Origin: Cryphonectria parasitica EP155
Lineage: Eukaryota; Ascomycota; Sordariomycetes; Diaporthales; Cryphonectriaceae
Assembly: GCF_011745365.1 (NCBI RefSeq)
Contig: NW_024468912.1
Coordinates: 3,782,001 to 3,846,000, forward strand
Length of the DNA stretch: 64,000 nucleotides
Reading direction: 5' to 3'
The first letter of the stretch is position 1; each line of letters opens with the position of its first letter. A model generated the notes under the pieces. That model was not told the DNA's origin, did not search any database, and saw nothing but the letters and a program-made list of their open reading frames with translations. The position numbers and the translations under genes were made by a program. Of this stretch, positions 10,710 through 22,401 are shown piece by piece.

Positions 10710-11973
10710 CTACTTCTTCTTCTCCTTGGAAGAATTCTCATCCTTCTTCCCGGAACCCGGCTTGCTGACTTCTCCATTCACCCCATTCGTAGCCTTGTCG
10801 CCGTTCACCGCCTTGTCCCCTTCCGTTGCCGCAGCCTCCTCGTCCTCCTTCTTGGCAGCCTCTATCTCTTCGGCCTGCTGCCTGTTCTGGATCTTGTTCT
10901 CGATGAGATCGTGGAATGCTGTGATCGCCCTAATCAGGCTTGACAGGTAGATGGCCATGAGCTGGTCGTTCGTCTTGATGCTCAGCGCGTAGCTCAACTC
11001 GCTCTCGCCCTTGCCCTTGGTAGGCGTCGAGAGGTTCGGCAGCAGGTTGAAGACGTCCTGTAGGTTGCCCAGGATGATGTGGTTCACAGGCAGCTTCTTG
11101 TCGAGGACCTTTTGCAGGTAGGCCTGAATATTCTGCAGCCGGATGTGCAGGCCCTGGAGGGACTGCAGCTGGTTCGTCACCCGTGTTGACAGGGAGCCGG
11201 CCGCGACGTCCCGGATGTCGCGCAGCAGGTGCTCCACTCCTATCTCCTCTGCCTCCTCAGCCTCTATAATCGACGCGGTGTTGACAAAAGTCTTGGATGC
11301 CGTTGTGCCATCCTGTTTTATTTGAATGTGTATCCGTGTCAGTATCTTGTACTCTAGTAGTCAAGGAAAGATCGCGTGCTGCGTTTTGTCCCGTCACATG
11401 TCAGTTGTTGTCAACGTACATCCTTAATCTCATCTACCGCAAAGTATGCATCGGTCGGCACACCAGCCTCTTTTGGTTGTACATCGATGATGACCAATAG
11501 GGGATTGGGCGTATAGCGCTTGAATAGCTCGTTGATCTTAAGGTCGGAGGCGCGCAGCTTGGGGCCAGAGTGGTACCAGCCTATTAACTTCTCCCGTGCG
11601 TTGACTTTTTTGAACATCTCGTTCATGGACTCGACGTAGTTGTGATCTAGGAACCATACGGAGGGATCCTTGTCGTCCTCCTCGAAAGGCACTGTGGCAA
11701 AGGGGGCCTAAATCAGCATCTGCAGGCAGGTCGCGAGTCACCTAGGACTGGATTGTATATGTTCATGGCTTTGGAATTACCTGCGAAGCTGTTCGATACC
11801 CGCACGACCTTTCCATCGTTTTGACCCAGTAGTACACCGACCACCCGCTTGTTCTTGGATGATGTGGATGCTGCGCGGTTGTAGTGGTCGACCACGGACA
11901 GCAGCACGAGGGGCGCTACGGTGACCTTACGGTCATCGACTATGGAGACCGTCTCCGATGTGGTGGTAGGCAT
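10710..11973 (-). CDS. rpn8: 26S proteasome regulatory subunit RPN8 (MPN-domain, non-catalytic)
   Basis: Exons 11973-11781, 11691-11420 and 11312-10710 join in phase to 355 residues. The N-terminal MPN domain reads [15 protein letters not shown], then [17 protein letters not shown] and [20 protein letters not shown]. It lacks the JAMM zinc ligands (the HxH of Rpn11 is replaced: GWYHSGP), as expected for the inactive partner that pairs with Rpn11 in the proteasome lid. The C-terminal helical region ends in a Lys/Glu-rich tail ([13 protein letters not shown]). The start at 11973 is the only ATG that leads directly into the conserved [11 protein letters not shown] N-terminus; an upstream in-frame ATG at 12006 adds eleven unrelated residues. 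The assignment is firm. Confidence 0.95.
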
Positions 11974-13398
11974 ATTCGGGATAGAATCAAGACCGAAGAG
12001 GAGCAAACTTGTCCAAGGGCTGGGTGCAAATTCGTTTTGCAGATATGGCTGGTCGCTGAACGGGGCAAGAAAAGACAGAAAGGAATTATGACTTCTGGGG
12101 GGTAGGAGTGTTGGTGTCGATGGGGTCAGAGCTGTTTGTTGCGTAAGTGAGAGGCTGCCTTTCGCATAGCTCCAGGATCCTGGCCCAGCGCTTTGGGTTC
12201 TCGGCAGGCAGCCCAGACAACGTCCTGTCGCTTATGTAATGTAACTGATATCTTGATTAATGGGTTTTTTCAGTGATCTGTGCCTTCCCAATGGCCGGAC
12301 TTTTTCTTTCTTCCTTTATTGTCGTGTCTTTCCCTTCTTCTTCTTCTTCTTCTTCTTCTGTTTTTCTTATCTTTTTATTCTCAAAGGCCCAGCTGATCTT
12401 TACTGTCATTCTACTGTTGCGTTTGGAAGTTCTCCGCAAGTCAATCGTAGTCCAACTGATCATTCAGAGACACTCTGGTTTACACCTCAATCTTTTTGGC
12501 CTTCACGACCTCAACCCTCTCATCTCTTGTATCAAAAGGACACAGGGAAATTAGAAGTTGGATATGTGCGGTAGGGATATGGTAAAGAGAAAGCCTGGGC
12601 AAACTGTTGGGCTAGTGCCTATGACTGATAAACACGACGCCAGCGTTCTCAAATCATCCTATCGTATTTATGAAAAGTTGAGAATATGATAGGTAGATAG
12701 ATATACACATATGTGTACATAGGGCGACCCTCCCCTCGTCAATGCATGTGCTTCGATCACTAGATGCCGTCGGAGGAGAGGATGTGGGATTAGACGGGCC
12801 GAAGGAGGTCCTGCATCATAGTACTATGGTCACTACGTAGTTTGGTGGTGCTCATAGCCGGTGACCCGGGCTCCAGTGCAGGTTTCCAAGGTTCCAGCGC
12901 CGAAGGTGCTGAAAAGTGCCAGAGCGAGCCCACTACAGCTGCTGTCATTGGGTCGCCTACCCAGATGCGGCCCCCTGATCCTTGCCCCCCTCCCCCCCCT
13001 GGCTCCGATGTTCAGGAACATGCATGCTAAGCAGTGCTGTGGTACTTGCTGCGTGCGGCATCTCCATTTTCACCGGCCAACCAGCTCACTAACATCGTGC
13101 TGTAAAAGCCGCGGCTGGATTTTGACACCCTTGGCAGACTTCTGTAATACTGGCTGTTTCCTTCCTCACTTCTCTTTCTCTCGACAACAGACCTTGCTCT
13201 ACAGCAGTCCGACAACCCCCCCCCCCCCATAACCTCTGCCGCTGCCTTTTGATCCTCACGCAGATCAACAAATCCTTTGTGCAAATCCTCCACGTCGGCA
13301 TCACACACGCACGCGCGCTTGCTCGCACACACATACACACAAGGGTTCACTTGAAACCGTTGCGACTTCCCCGCCTCTTCTACTTTCACACAGATACG
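11974..13398. other. Divergent intergenic region between rpn8 and adk1
   Basis: It holds the two promoters. A TTC repeat lies at about 12336-12360 and a poly-C tract at about 13216-13229. The reading frame from 13249 to the adk1 ATG is open (see findings). No separate gene is supported; the frames at 12257-12574 are driven by the TTC repeat. Confidence 0.6.
12336..12360 (+). repeat. TTC trinucleotide repeat
   Basis: Pure TTC/CTT units in the rpn8-adk1 intergenic region. Confidence 0.85.
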
Positions 13399-14517
<1,119 letters not shown>

Positions 14518-15830
14518 GGGCGCCCTAAACCAGAGAACCTGCTCACGGCTCGACCAGAAAAGTACCATTCAAAATACAAAAGACGAGAAGAGAGCTCATC
14601 TAGTGGCACTCAAAGACTTACTAGAAACTCAATGGAATCTGGATTAGATCAAAATCAATGATGACATCACGAGGCTACCGAGGGCGTGTCTCAAGGCTTC
14701 GGGGCCTTCTCTCTATTTTCCCGGGACAGGATCACTTTGCTTTGAAGGCGCTGGGGTAGAAACCGAGGCTTCAACTGCATGGCTCGTGCAAGTGCCAGAA
14801 AAAGGGTGGGCCTATCGTTGTATACCCTGGCATTTTGGCAGTGTTGTAGATTGTTGATTTACGCCCCGTGTATGTTATCTTCTGAAAAAGTTACTTGTTC
14901 TAGAACAAGCTCTGGGTAATCGACCACCGAACGCGACCTTGGTCCAAGCCTGCATCAGGATTCTGTTATAGTCCTCTCCTATTCATCAAATGCATTTGGA
15001 GGCTTTGGGCCGACACGTAAGAAACGGGGAAAACTACTTTTCCTTTATGAGAGGTTTCTCATGTTGTAGGCTGCTTGTAGATGTTATTAGATAATGTCTC
15101 TTGGCCTAAGTCGCCCGACTAGGAAACCTAACACTATTGTGGCCCATGCATGTTCATCTGCCTACACTTGAATCCTCTCCATCCCGTCCTCAAACTTCAA
15201 AATGAGACCGAGCATGATCTGTGACGCCTTCTCTCGCGACCACGCCATGTTATCCTACCATGGTCACTCATCCCGGCACAAAGGATTCAAGATTTATGTT
15301 GCCTCGGTCTTACAGACTACATCCCGGCCTCACATGCCCCCCGTCTCTCGCTCTCTCTCTCGTGTCATGCTCGAATCCAAAGGGGCCCCTTCATCCAGGA
15401 AGCCATGCAAGCGCCGCGCTATGTGGGATATCAAAAGAAACGCACTGCTGAAGATGCCATCCTCACCATCACCATCACCGCTGCCTCCTCTTTCCTCTTT
15501 CCTACTCGGCCCACCGTCTTCTCCGCTTCTGCCAGCAAGAGCAAATGTCTTCACGCTGTTGTGTTTGGGTCTATATTCAACTGTGCCCAAAGTAAAAAGG
15601 GGGCGGGGAAACAAGTCTTCGAAGCCGCCCGATGCAAAATGAATCAAGAAATGCGAGACTTTCGTGCGCAGCCTGACGCCAACGGAGTCGCCGTCCCAGA
15701 TACGCACTGCGGTTGTCCGCAGGTGGGGGAACCATTGGCGGGTAATAGTCGTGGTGGTGTTGTTGTTGTTGGTGAGTGGTTCGCTTCGAAACCGGAGGCT
15801 TCCTGCCATGGACTACAGGCCCTGAAGCTC
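14518..15830. other. Convergent intergenic region between adk1 and hookA
   Basis: 3' flanks of two genes. A 146-codon plus-strand frame at 15202-15642 is Ser/Pro-rich and unsupported. Nothing else is recognised. Confidence 0.6.
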
Positions 15831-18800
15831 CTATCTCCGGGGTGTTGCTATTTTGAAGGCTCAGCTTCAGGCATTCGTGGGACATTTGAGAGAAGCTTGA
15901 TGAGACGTACCGTTTACCATCTGTCTCTGCTTGTTGAGCCAGCTCCTGGGCTGGTCTCTCCGCTGCAGCACGACATGGTTGCTCTGCAGCCGACTTGTGA
16001 GGTCGTACCACGCCGTCGAGATCATGGCATTCTCCCGCTGAAGGTTCTTGATGATCTGCTCGTGTGCGGCCTGATGGATTGTGAGCTTTCTTAGCATTCG
16101 AGACAATTGTACAACATAAGATATATGATGGAGCATAATAAAAGGAAAAAAACATTCAAAAAGCACAAAGTTGCATAATACAAGACAATTTGCCTAAGAC
16201 AATACTTTCGATTTAACATCAAAAGACGGGGAAGAGGACAACTCACCTTTTGCGCCGCCAACGCTGATCCCGACTCCAAGGCCTTGATCCGCTTCTGGAG
16301 CTCGTACCGCTCCTGGTCTTGCTTCTCGAGTTGCTATTTTCAAAAGGAAGACCCAAAGATCAGCCAGTCATCCACGAAAAGAAATGAATCTCCATGGGGA
16401 AACAAAGAGAACCCGGGTACAGATCTACTACGCAGTAGACTTCTTAAAGAAACCCATCATGCCGCGCCTCGTCTTTACTGTGGTATGCTTAAGCATGCCT
16501 TGTTGGAACGCTATCATCTCAGGAGGCGGAGTCACTTGTCTCAGGGTGAGAGGAGGGTGTTGCAAGACTGTGGGCACGATGTGGTCCTCGGCCTTCACCG
16601 TGGGGCGGCTGTCGCTCTCCATCACGGGAGGAGGAAGGGTCAATGTGGAAGAGGAGCCACTCAGCTCCTCCCTGACCAAGCCCAGGATAGAGACCGACCT
16701 GCTAACAGATACACTAGATGTCCTGCTCCAGGATTCCGTCGTGCTAGACGCCATATCGGGACTACCACGCAGGTCGATCATCGTGGGAGGGGCAGAGGAA
16801 GAATACAACAAGAGAGATTTGCCACGCTTTACCTCTTTCTGCTGCTTGACACGCTCGCGCAGCTTGTCGGACTTGGACTTGTAGCTCTTGAGCGCCTCCT
16901 CCTGCACAGCGGGGTCGACGCCGGATGCTGTGGTCGCGGTCTCGGAGGGCTCGGAGTCCTTCTCCTTGGACAGCTTCTCCTTGGCAACGAGCGCCTCGAG
17001 CAGCTGGGCCTTGTGCATGTTGTTCTCGACCTCGAGGTTGTTATACCTGGCACGCAGGGTCTCGAGCTCGGCGCGCAGTGATGCCGCGATGAGCTGGTCG
17101 GACTGCTTGAGGCGCTCGAGTCCACTGAGCCGGTCCTCGCCGACGGCGTCCACTGTGTTGTTGTGAGCATCGTTAGCATGGGCCACACCTCTATTCCCGC
17201 CAAGGTCGTAGCTGGGGTCATCAAGCAACGCACAATCTGTCTTCATGGCCAACATGTCGCGGTCTTTGTCCTTGGCGGCCTCTTCGAGCTTGCGGAGCTT
17301 TGTCCGCAGCTCGTCGAGGTCCTGCTGGGTCTTGTGGTTGGACTCCCGCAGGTTCTGGAACGCGACGTGTCTGTAGAAATCTGAGGTGAGCGATGCGAGC
17401 GATCCATGGTGGAGGGCCTCCTCGAGACCGTTCACTAACCCTTCGCCCGTCATGTTCTTGATTAGAGCCTCGATCTGCTCCTGGGCCACGCCGTGCTTCT
17501 CAAATATCGTCTCGTACTTCTTCATGGCGATGTCCCGCTCCGTCTTCATGCGCTCTAGCTCGCGACGTAGGTCGTCGGACTGGGAGGACGTGGCTGCGCT
17601 GTGTCGCAGGACCTCGATCTCGGCCTCGAGCAGCTTTACCTTTGAGAAATCGTTGGTCGTCTGCTGCAGCTCCTGTTCCAGGTTCCCAAGGGACGCCTCG
17701 GCGGCTCCGGAGGAGGATGGCCGCGGCAGCTCCCCGCCGGCGCCCATCTCCTTGATGTCCTCTATGTATCTCTCGTTGACAGTGTTCTGGTGCTCGAGCT
17801 GGGCGAACTCGGTGCGGAGCTCCTCGTAGAGCTCCCTGTAGTGGTCCTTGCGGTCGCGCTCGTCGTTGAGGGACTGCTCAATGGTAGTCATGGCAGCGAG
17901 CATCTCCTTCTCGGTGGCCTGCAGGCGGTCCCTCTCGATGAGGGCCCTCTGCAGCTTGTCGTCGAGCTCCTTGCGGGCCTCGAGCTCGTACTGGAGGCTG
18001 GCGACCTCCTGCTCGAGGTTGCGCTGGGCGGCCAGCTTCTGCTTATACCGGTCCGCAGCGTTGGCGCGCCTTTCGAGGTCCTGCATCTGGTGGTGCAGCT
18101 CGTCGTACCTGTCCTTGTACTCCTGGCTGTCGGCGCTGCTAGCCTTGTATCGCTCGACCTCGACCTCGAGTTGACGCTGGTGGGTCTGGTAGGCGTCGAT
18201 GGCCTCTTCCTGACCGGCGATGAGGCTGGCCTGCTCCTCAATCTTGCGCTGGAGGGCCTGCACGCGCTGGCTCTCGTCGGCGCCATGCAGCTTCCTGAGG
18301 TCCTCCAGCTCACCCTCAACCTCGGCCAGCTTGGCCTTGATCTCGTCGTGCGACTCCTGCAGATAGCTGTGGCGCGTGTTGAGGTCGGCATACCTCTTGG
18401 TGGCGGTGTCGAGCTCGCGCACCTTCTTCTCGAGCTCGGCGACAAGCTTGAGGCGCTCCTCCTCGTCCTCGAGGTCCGGGTCGCGGTCCCGCGCGTCCTC
18501 TAGGGACGCCGCCTCGGCCAGCTCCTTCATCTGCCCCTGCTTCTCCTCCACGATGCGGCGGATCTCATTTTGTTCTGCGGGGCCGAATTCGCTCTGCAGC
18601 TTGTTGATGAAGCTGAGACGCTTGCCCTCGTTCGAGTTGAAGACGGCCGTGGCCAGAAAGACAGCCACGAGCTGCGACAGCCCGGCGGCGTCCGGGTTCT
18701 CGGCGACGGTGCGGAAGTCCGCAACCTTGACAAGGGGCACGCACTCGGGAGCGTCGCGGCGCATGTACTTGACAAGACCCTTGTAGACAGACTGCAGGTT

Positions 18801-18998
18801 GCGCTTCTGCGTCAGCCAGCGCGAGGAGCCTGTGTTCGCGTCGAGCTCAGAAGTGTCGTAGGAAGGGTCGAGGTCGTGGAGGATCTGCGAAAGTGTGATG
18901 CCGTCGGCCAGGTCGTTCATCGACTCGGCGGGGGTCGAGACGGGGAAGGTGTTGACCCATTTGAGCAGCGCGGCCTGCGCGGCTGGACTAAACGGCAT
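15831..18998 (-). CDS. hookA: Hook-family dynein adaptor (HookA-like)
   Basis: Exons 18998-16833, 16333-16247, 16085-15911 and 15847-15831 join in phase to 814 residues. The N-terminal Hook domain (about residues 1-160; LADGITLSQILHDLDPSYD and LVAVFLATAVFNSNEG) binds dynein light intermediate chain. Residues about 165-720 are almost continuous coiled coil. The conserved tail (DQIIKN-like EQIIKNLQRENAM, TAWYDLTSRLQSNHVVLQRR, SWLNKQRQMV) links to the FTS/FHIP complex on early endosomes in Aspergillus and other fungi. The last exon is only 17 nt and gives the ending ATPRR, which matches what I remember of fungal HookA C-termini. Intron 1 (16334-16832, 499 nt) is far longer than others here and stays open in frame for about 135 codons. 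Identity is firm; the last two exons are slightly less certain. Confidence 0.92.
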
Positions 18999-20855
18999 CG
19001 TGGCGAGCGGTGTGGTGTGGTGTCTCGAGGGGGAGGAGTAGGAGAAGGAGGAGGGGAGTGCGGGAGGATGTGGGGGACGACGACCCTTTCAAAAGGTCGG
19101 GAGAACGTTGGATTATCGAGACGGATCGTCCGTCCAGTATGGAGACCAGGGGAAAAGAGGTACTGAGCAACAAAAGCAGGCAGGACCAGGCGCTATGCAG
19201 AAAGAAGGGCAGTCCTCGTCGGGGATATCAAGGGTCGTGAACGAAACGGAAGTGTGGGGCAAAACAGGAGATGATAGTCAGGCTCATGAGACAAGAACGC
19301 ACGAGGGACAAAGTAGCAACTGATAGCAGTTGGTAGATGAAAGCCGGTCCTCTTTTTATAAAGTGGCTCGTGGATTCCCCCCAGCTATGAAAAGAAGGGG
19401 TGGGCAGTGGGCTCGTCAATGCGCTTGAAGGGAGACTTGTATGCTCAAGTCGACCCTGACTTATGCCCTTTGTCACAAGACAATCGAGCTATCCGCATCT
19501 TGATTGTTCGCGTCTTGTCTATCGAATGCCGTGGCAGCTCTTGTCCTCCTTGTTCGCTGACTATCTTGCCTTGGTCTTTGTCATTGCCATTATCCAGAAC
19601 TGAGCATGAACTATGTACGCATGGCCAGAACACTCGGAAGGAAAGGGGAAATTGATTCTTCGAAGGGGACACGCAATGCTGTTTGGTAGTCATGACGCCC
19701 AAACAAGCCGGCACCCTGAGGCCTTATCGAGATTATCTCCAAGGGGCCTAGTTGGCCTGTCACCAAATTAGCCTAGACATGCACTGGCACCCTAAGGTAG
19801 CAGCAGCCAGAGATGCAGAGCCAGGCGTTCAGCAGGGGTTCAAACTCCCTGCAGCGGCAGTGACCGCTGACAAGCACTTACTGAAACTCAACACACGCAA
19901 TACTGCTCGGCAGGGTGCATCCGTCAGGTGCATCCTGCCTACCTTTAACGACTCGATTAGATACACTTACTTACATCGACATCACCACTCGGCTTTGCTA
20001 TGGATGCTGCAGTTGCGGTGTGCTTGACTTTCGTATGAGCAGACACAAACTCCAATTGGCTCATTCTGTTCTGGCCTTGTGTCTCTGACTATCGTTCTTG
20101 AGGAATCCCTTGCAACATCGACAGGCAATTGTGTCACCCACAGACTCATGCTCAGGCATCTGTGGGCATCATCCTGGTGGCGGCGGGCCATGCTTTGTGC
20201 TGCACGATGGAATCCGCCTCGCCGAATGGGAGCCGAGCAGCAAGCGAGAACAGTGTCAAGAAGTAGACCGCCACCCTCGTGAGCAGTGGGTTCGTATGCC
20301 TTCTTTCAGCACTTGGTAATATGGCACTGTGCCACCAGAAACCCACAAGAGTCACACCAGTATTTAGCCAACGTTGTCATGGCTAAGATCAGTGGGAAGC
20401 AAGGGAGGAAGGGGACGGGATCTGAACATCAGCTTTTTAGGGATAACCAGACGATTCAGCGGGCACATGAATGACCATGCGGTGGACAACTAGAGGTAGA
20501 CAGCACCATAAAGGACGGTGTCGCAGTAAAATGGACCTGAATTGAACTCCGTACCAACCAATAACTCCAAATGCCAAGTTGATCGACCTTGTTCGGCAGA
20601 GCGAGTGTCCAGTGTGAACCCCGCAACCCAGTCCTCGAGAGATCGTTGCAGGTTATCCCTCCTGCTCATCCATACGGCCAAAAATCCAGAGGAAAATCAT
20701 TCGCTAGCCAGACAGACAGGTCATGTATCCGTTGTTCTTCTTGTAACGCCATCCCATCCAAAACAACCATCTTTCGCAGATGAGGCAAAGGGGAGAACCC
20801 CGATCCGTCTAGCAGCCATCTTTTCGAATGGCCTGTCAAGACATCTCGGAGACAG
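18999..20855. other. Intergenic region upstream of hookA and downstream of the I9-like gene
   Basis: Promoter of hookA (minus) near 19000-19400, then unassigned sequence to the 3' flank of the inhibitor gene. Only short unsupported frames are present. Confidence 0.6.
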
Positions 20856-21327
20856 CTAGTACCGGTAGCCCCCGCTCTGTGCGTTACCCTCACCCTGAGT
20901 TGAATAAGTTTTGTCCTCTTCGATCGCACCGCCGTTGGACTGGACCCATGTGAACATGCTATCAAACACCTTCTCCCCGGCGGTCGCGGCGAAGCCACTA
21001 CACGAAAAGCACAATCTTGTCAGCATCTGGTCTCTTCTTTCTATCTTGTCTGTCCACCAGCATGCACACGAACGTAGCTCCTGTTTGGGGAGGAGAGGTG
21101 GAAGGATAAGAAAGGGGGGGAGGGCTCCTGGACGATCATGCGTACTTGATGAGATCATATTCGTGGGTGATCTGGCCCTTGGCATCCTTGATCACCTGCA
21201 TAGCGGAATTGACAACGTCTTGGGGGGTGTCCTTGTTGAAGTACACGATGAAGGACTTCTGTACGTCCACGGCGCTGATGCCCATGATGGCAGAGAGGAA
21301 CAAGAGGAGGTACGACACCGGCTTCAT
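20856..21327 (-). CDS. Small secreted I9 (subtilisin propeptide-like) protein, putative proteinase inhibitor
   Basis: Two exons (21327-21146 and 20997-20856) give 107 residues. Residues 1-19 form a clear signal peptide (KPVSYLLLFLSAIMGISA). The rest fits an inhibitor I9/propeptide fold: KSFIVYFNKDTPQDVV, then GQITHEYDLINGFAA and a C-terminal VEED-like AIEEDK. Such stand-alone I9 proteins resemble the yeast proteinase B inhibitor Pbi2 and the prodomains of subtilisin-like proteases, but no protease domain follows. Unlike cytosolic Pbi2, this one should enter the secretory pathway. The intron splits the LIN|GF region in phase and sits at a plausible GTACGC donor. The tail is Gly/Gln/Tyr-rich. 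The target protease is unknown. Confidence 0.85.
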
Positions 21328-22401
21328 TGTTGCGGTGGTTTCTTTTTGACGTCTGGCGGTTTGGGTGACTCGATACTATCGCAGCAAACCGATGGTTTCT
21401 CTGTTGTAGAGAATGCGGCGGTTGATTTGGGGGGCGGCTCGAGGTAGATTTGGCTGGTCAGGTTGTTTGCTGTGTGTGATGTTTCGTAGAGGTGCTGATG
21501 TGAGAAGTGGGAAGCGTGGTTCTTAAATAGTGGCCCCGACAGAGGGTCCAGGTGCTTAGAGGAGAGCCGCCCCTGGCCTTGGAGGAGGTTGTGACGCACT
21601 GCACCGCACGGGCGATCCGGCCGGGCCGTACTAGGCCTGCTCGGCTAGCCCCTGTCAGAATCCGGCTTGTGTCGCTGCACCATAGTATAGGCTTGGCGTG
21701 GATGCATTTGGTGCATGGTCTCGCCCATAGGGGCCTGGACCTTCTGGAATCTCTCCGGCTTGTGATACTACCACAGCGGCTCCCACTAAGTCTCCTGCTG
21801 ACCGATTTAATCTGATGGTCTGTCCTGTCTATCATGCCACTAGATTACAAAGTCGTAATCCTTTTCTACTGTATACTGAAAGCTTGTAGAGACTTGTAGC
21901 GTCCATAGCCGAAACCGGTGATTGCTGAAATATGTAGTATGCCATCCACGATTCTGTGTAGCTGTATTGCTGCGATGGATCGACAAGCTCAGTGGAGTCT
22001 GGCAACAAGCACATATACTTTAACGGGTGGGCTGACTCATGGTTTGAGATTCCCATTGAATAAAGTATGAAATACAGCTGGTTGTGGTGATGGGCTGGTA
22101 AATGTCAAGTGTAGTGCCAGAACTCAGATTAGTCATCCAAGACTGGATCTGATAATCTTTTAGGTCTGAATGGACAAATCATCTTTTCTTTTCGGTCTAC
22201 CAAACGGTAGGCGCCTTTCTTATTCTATGTATTTTGTGTGACCTTGCTTTGTTTGTCTGGCCGGATGGTGATGACATTTATATAGCCGAGACACAGCCAC
22301 ATTAGAGATGGCATTACTAAGGCTAGAACAGGACTTTCTCTTTTGTGTGTTTGCTAATATCTCCAGCATGTACACTAAAATCAAGATATCATACATTATG
22401 A
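21328..22401. other. Intergenic region upstream of the I9-like gene
   Basis: Includes the promoter of the minus-strand I9-like gene and then AT-richer sequence leading to the kinase remnant. No coding sequence is recognised. Confidence 0.6.

Noticed and set aside
12257..12574. Frames on both strands around the TTC repeat
   Set aside because: They are produced by the simple repeat (poly-Phe/Ser or poly-Glu) and lack any conserved feature.
15202..15642. 146-codon plus-strand frame between adk1 and hookA
   Set aside because: Ser/Pro-rich, no domain, no homologue known to me, lies in convergent 3' flanks.
19826..19850. tRNA T-arm-like hairpin with loop TTCAAAC
   Set aside because: No matching acceptor stem or anticodon arm could be built around it.
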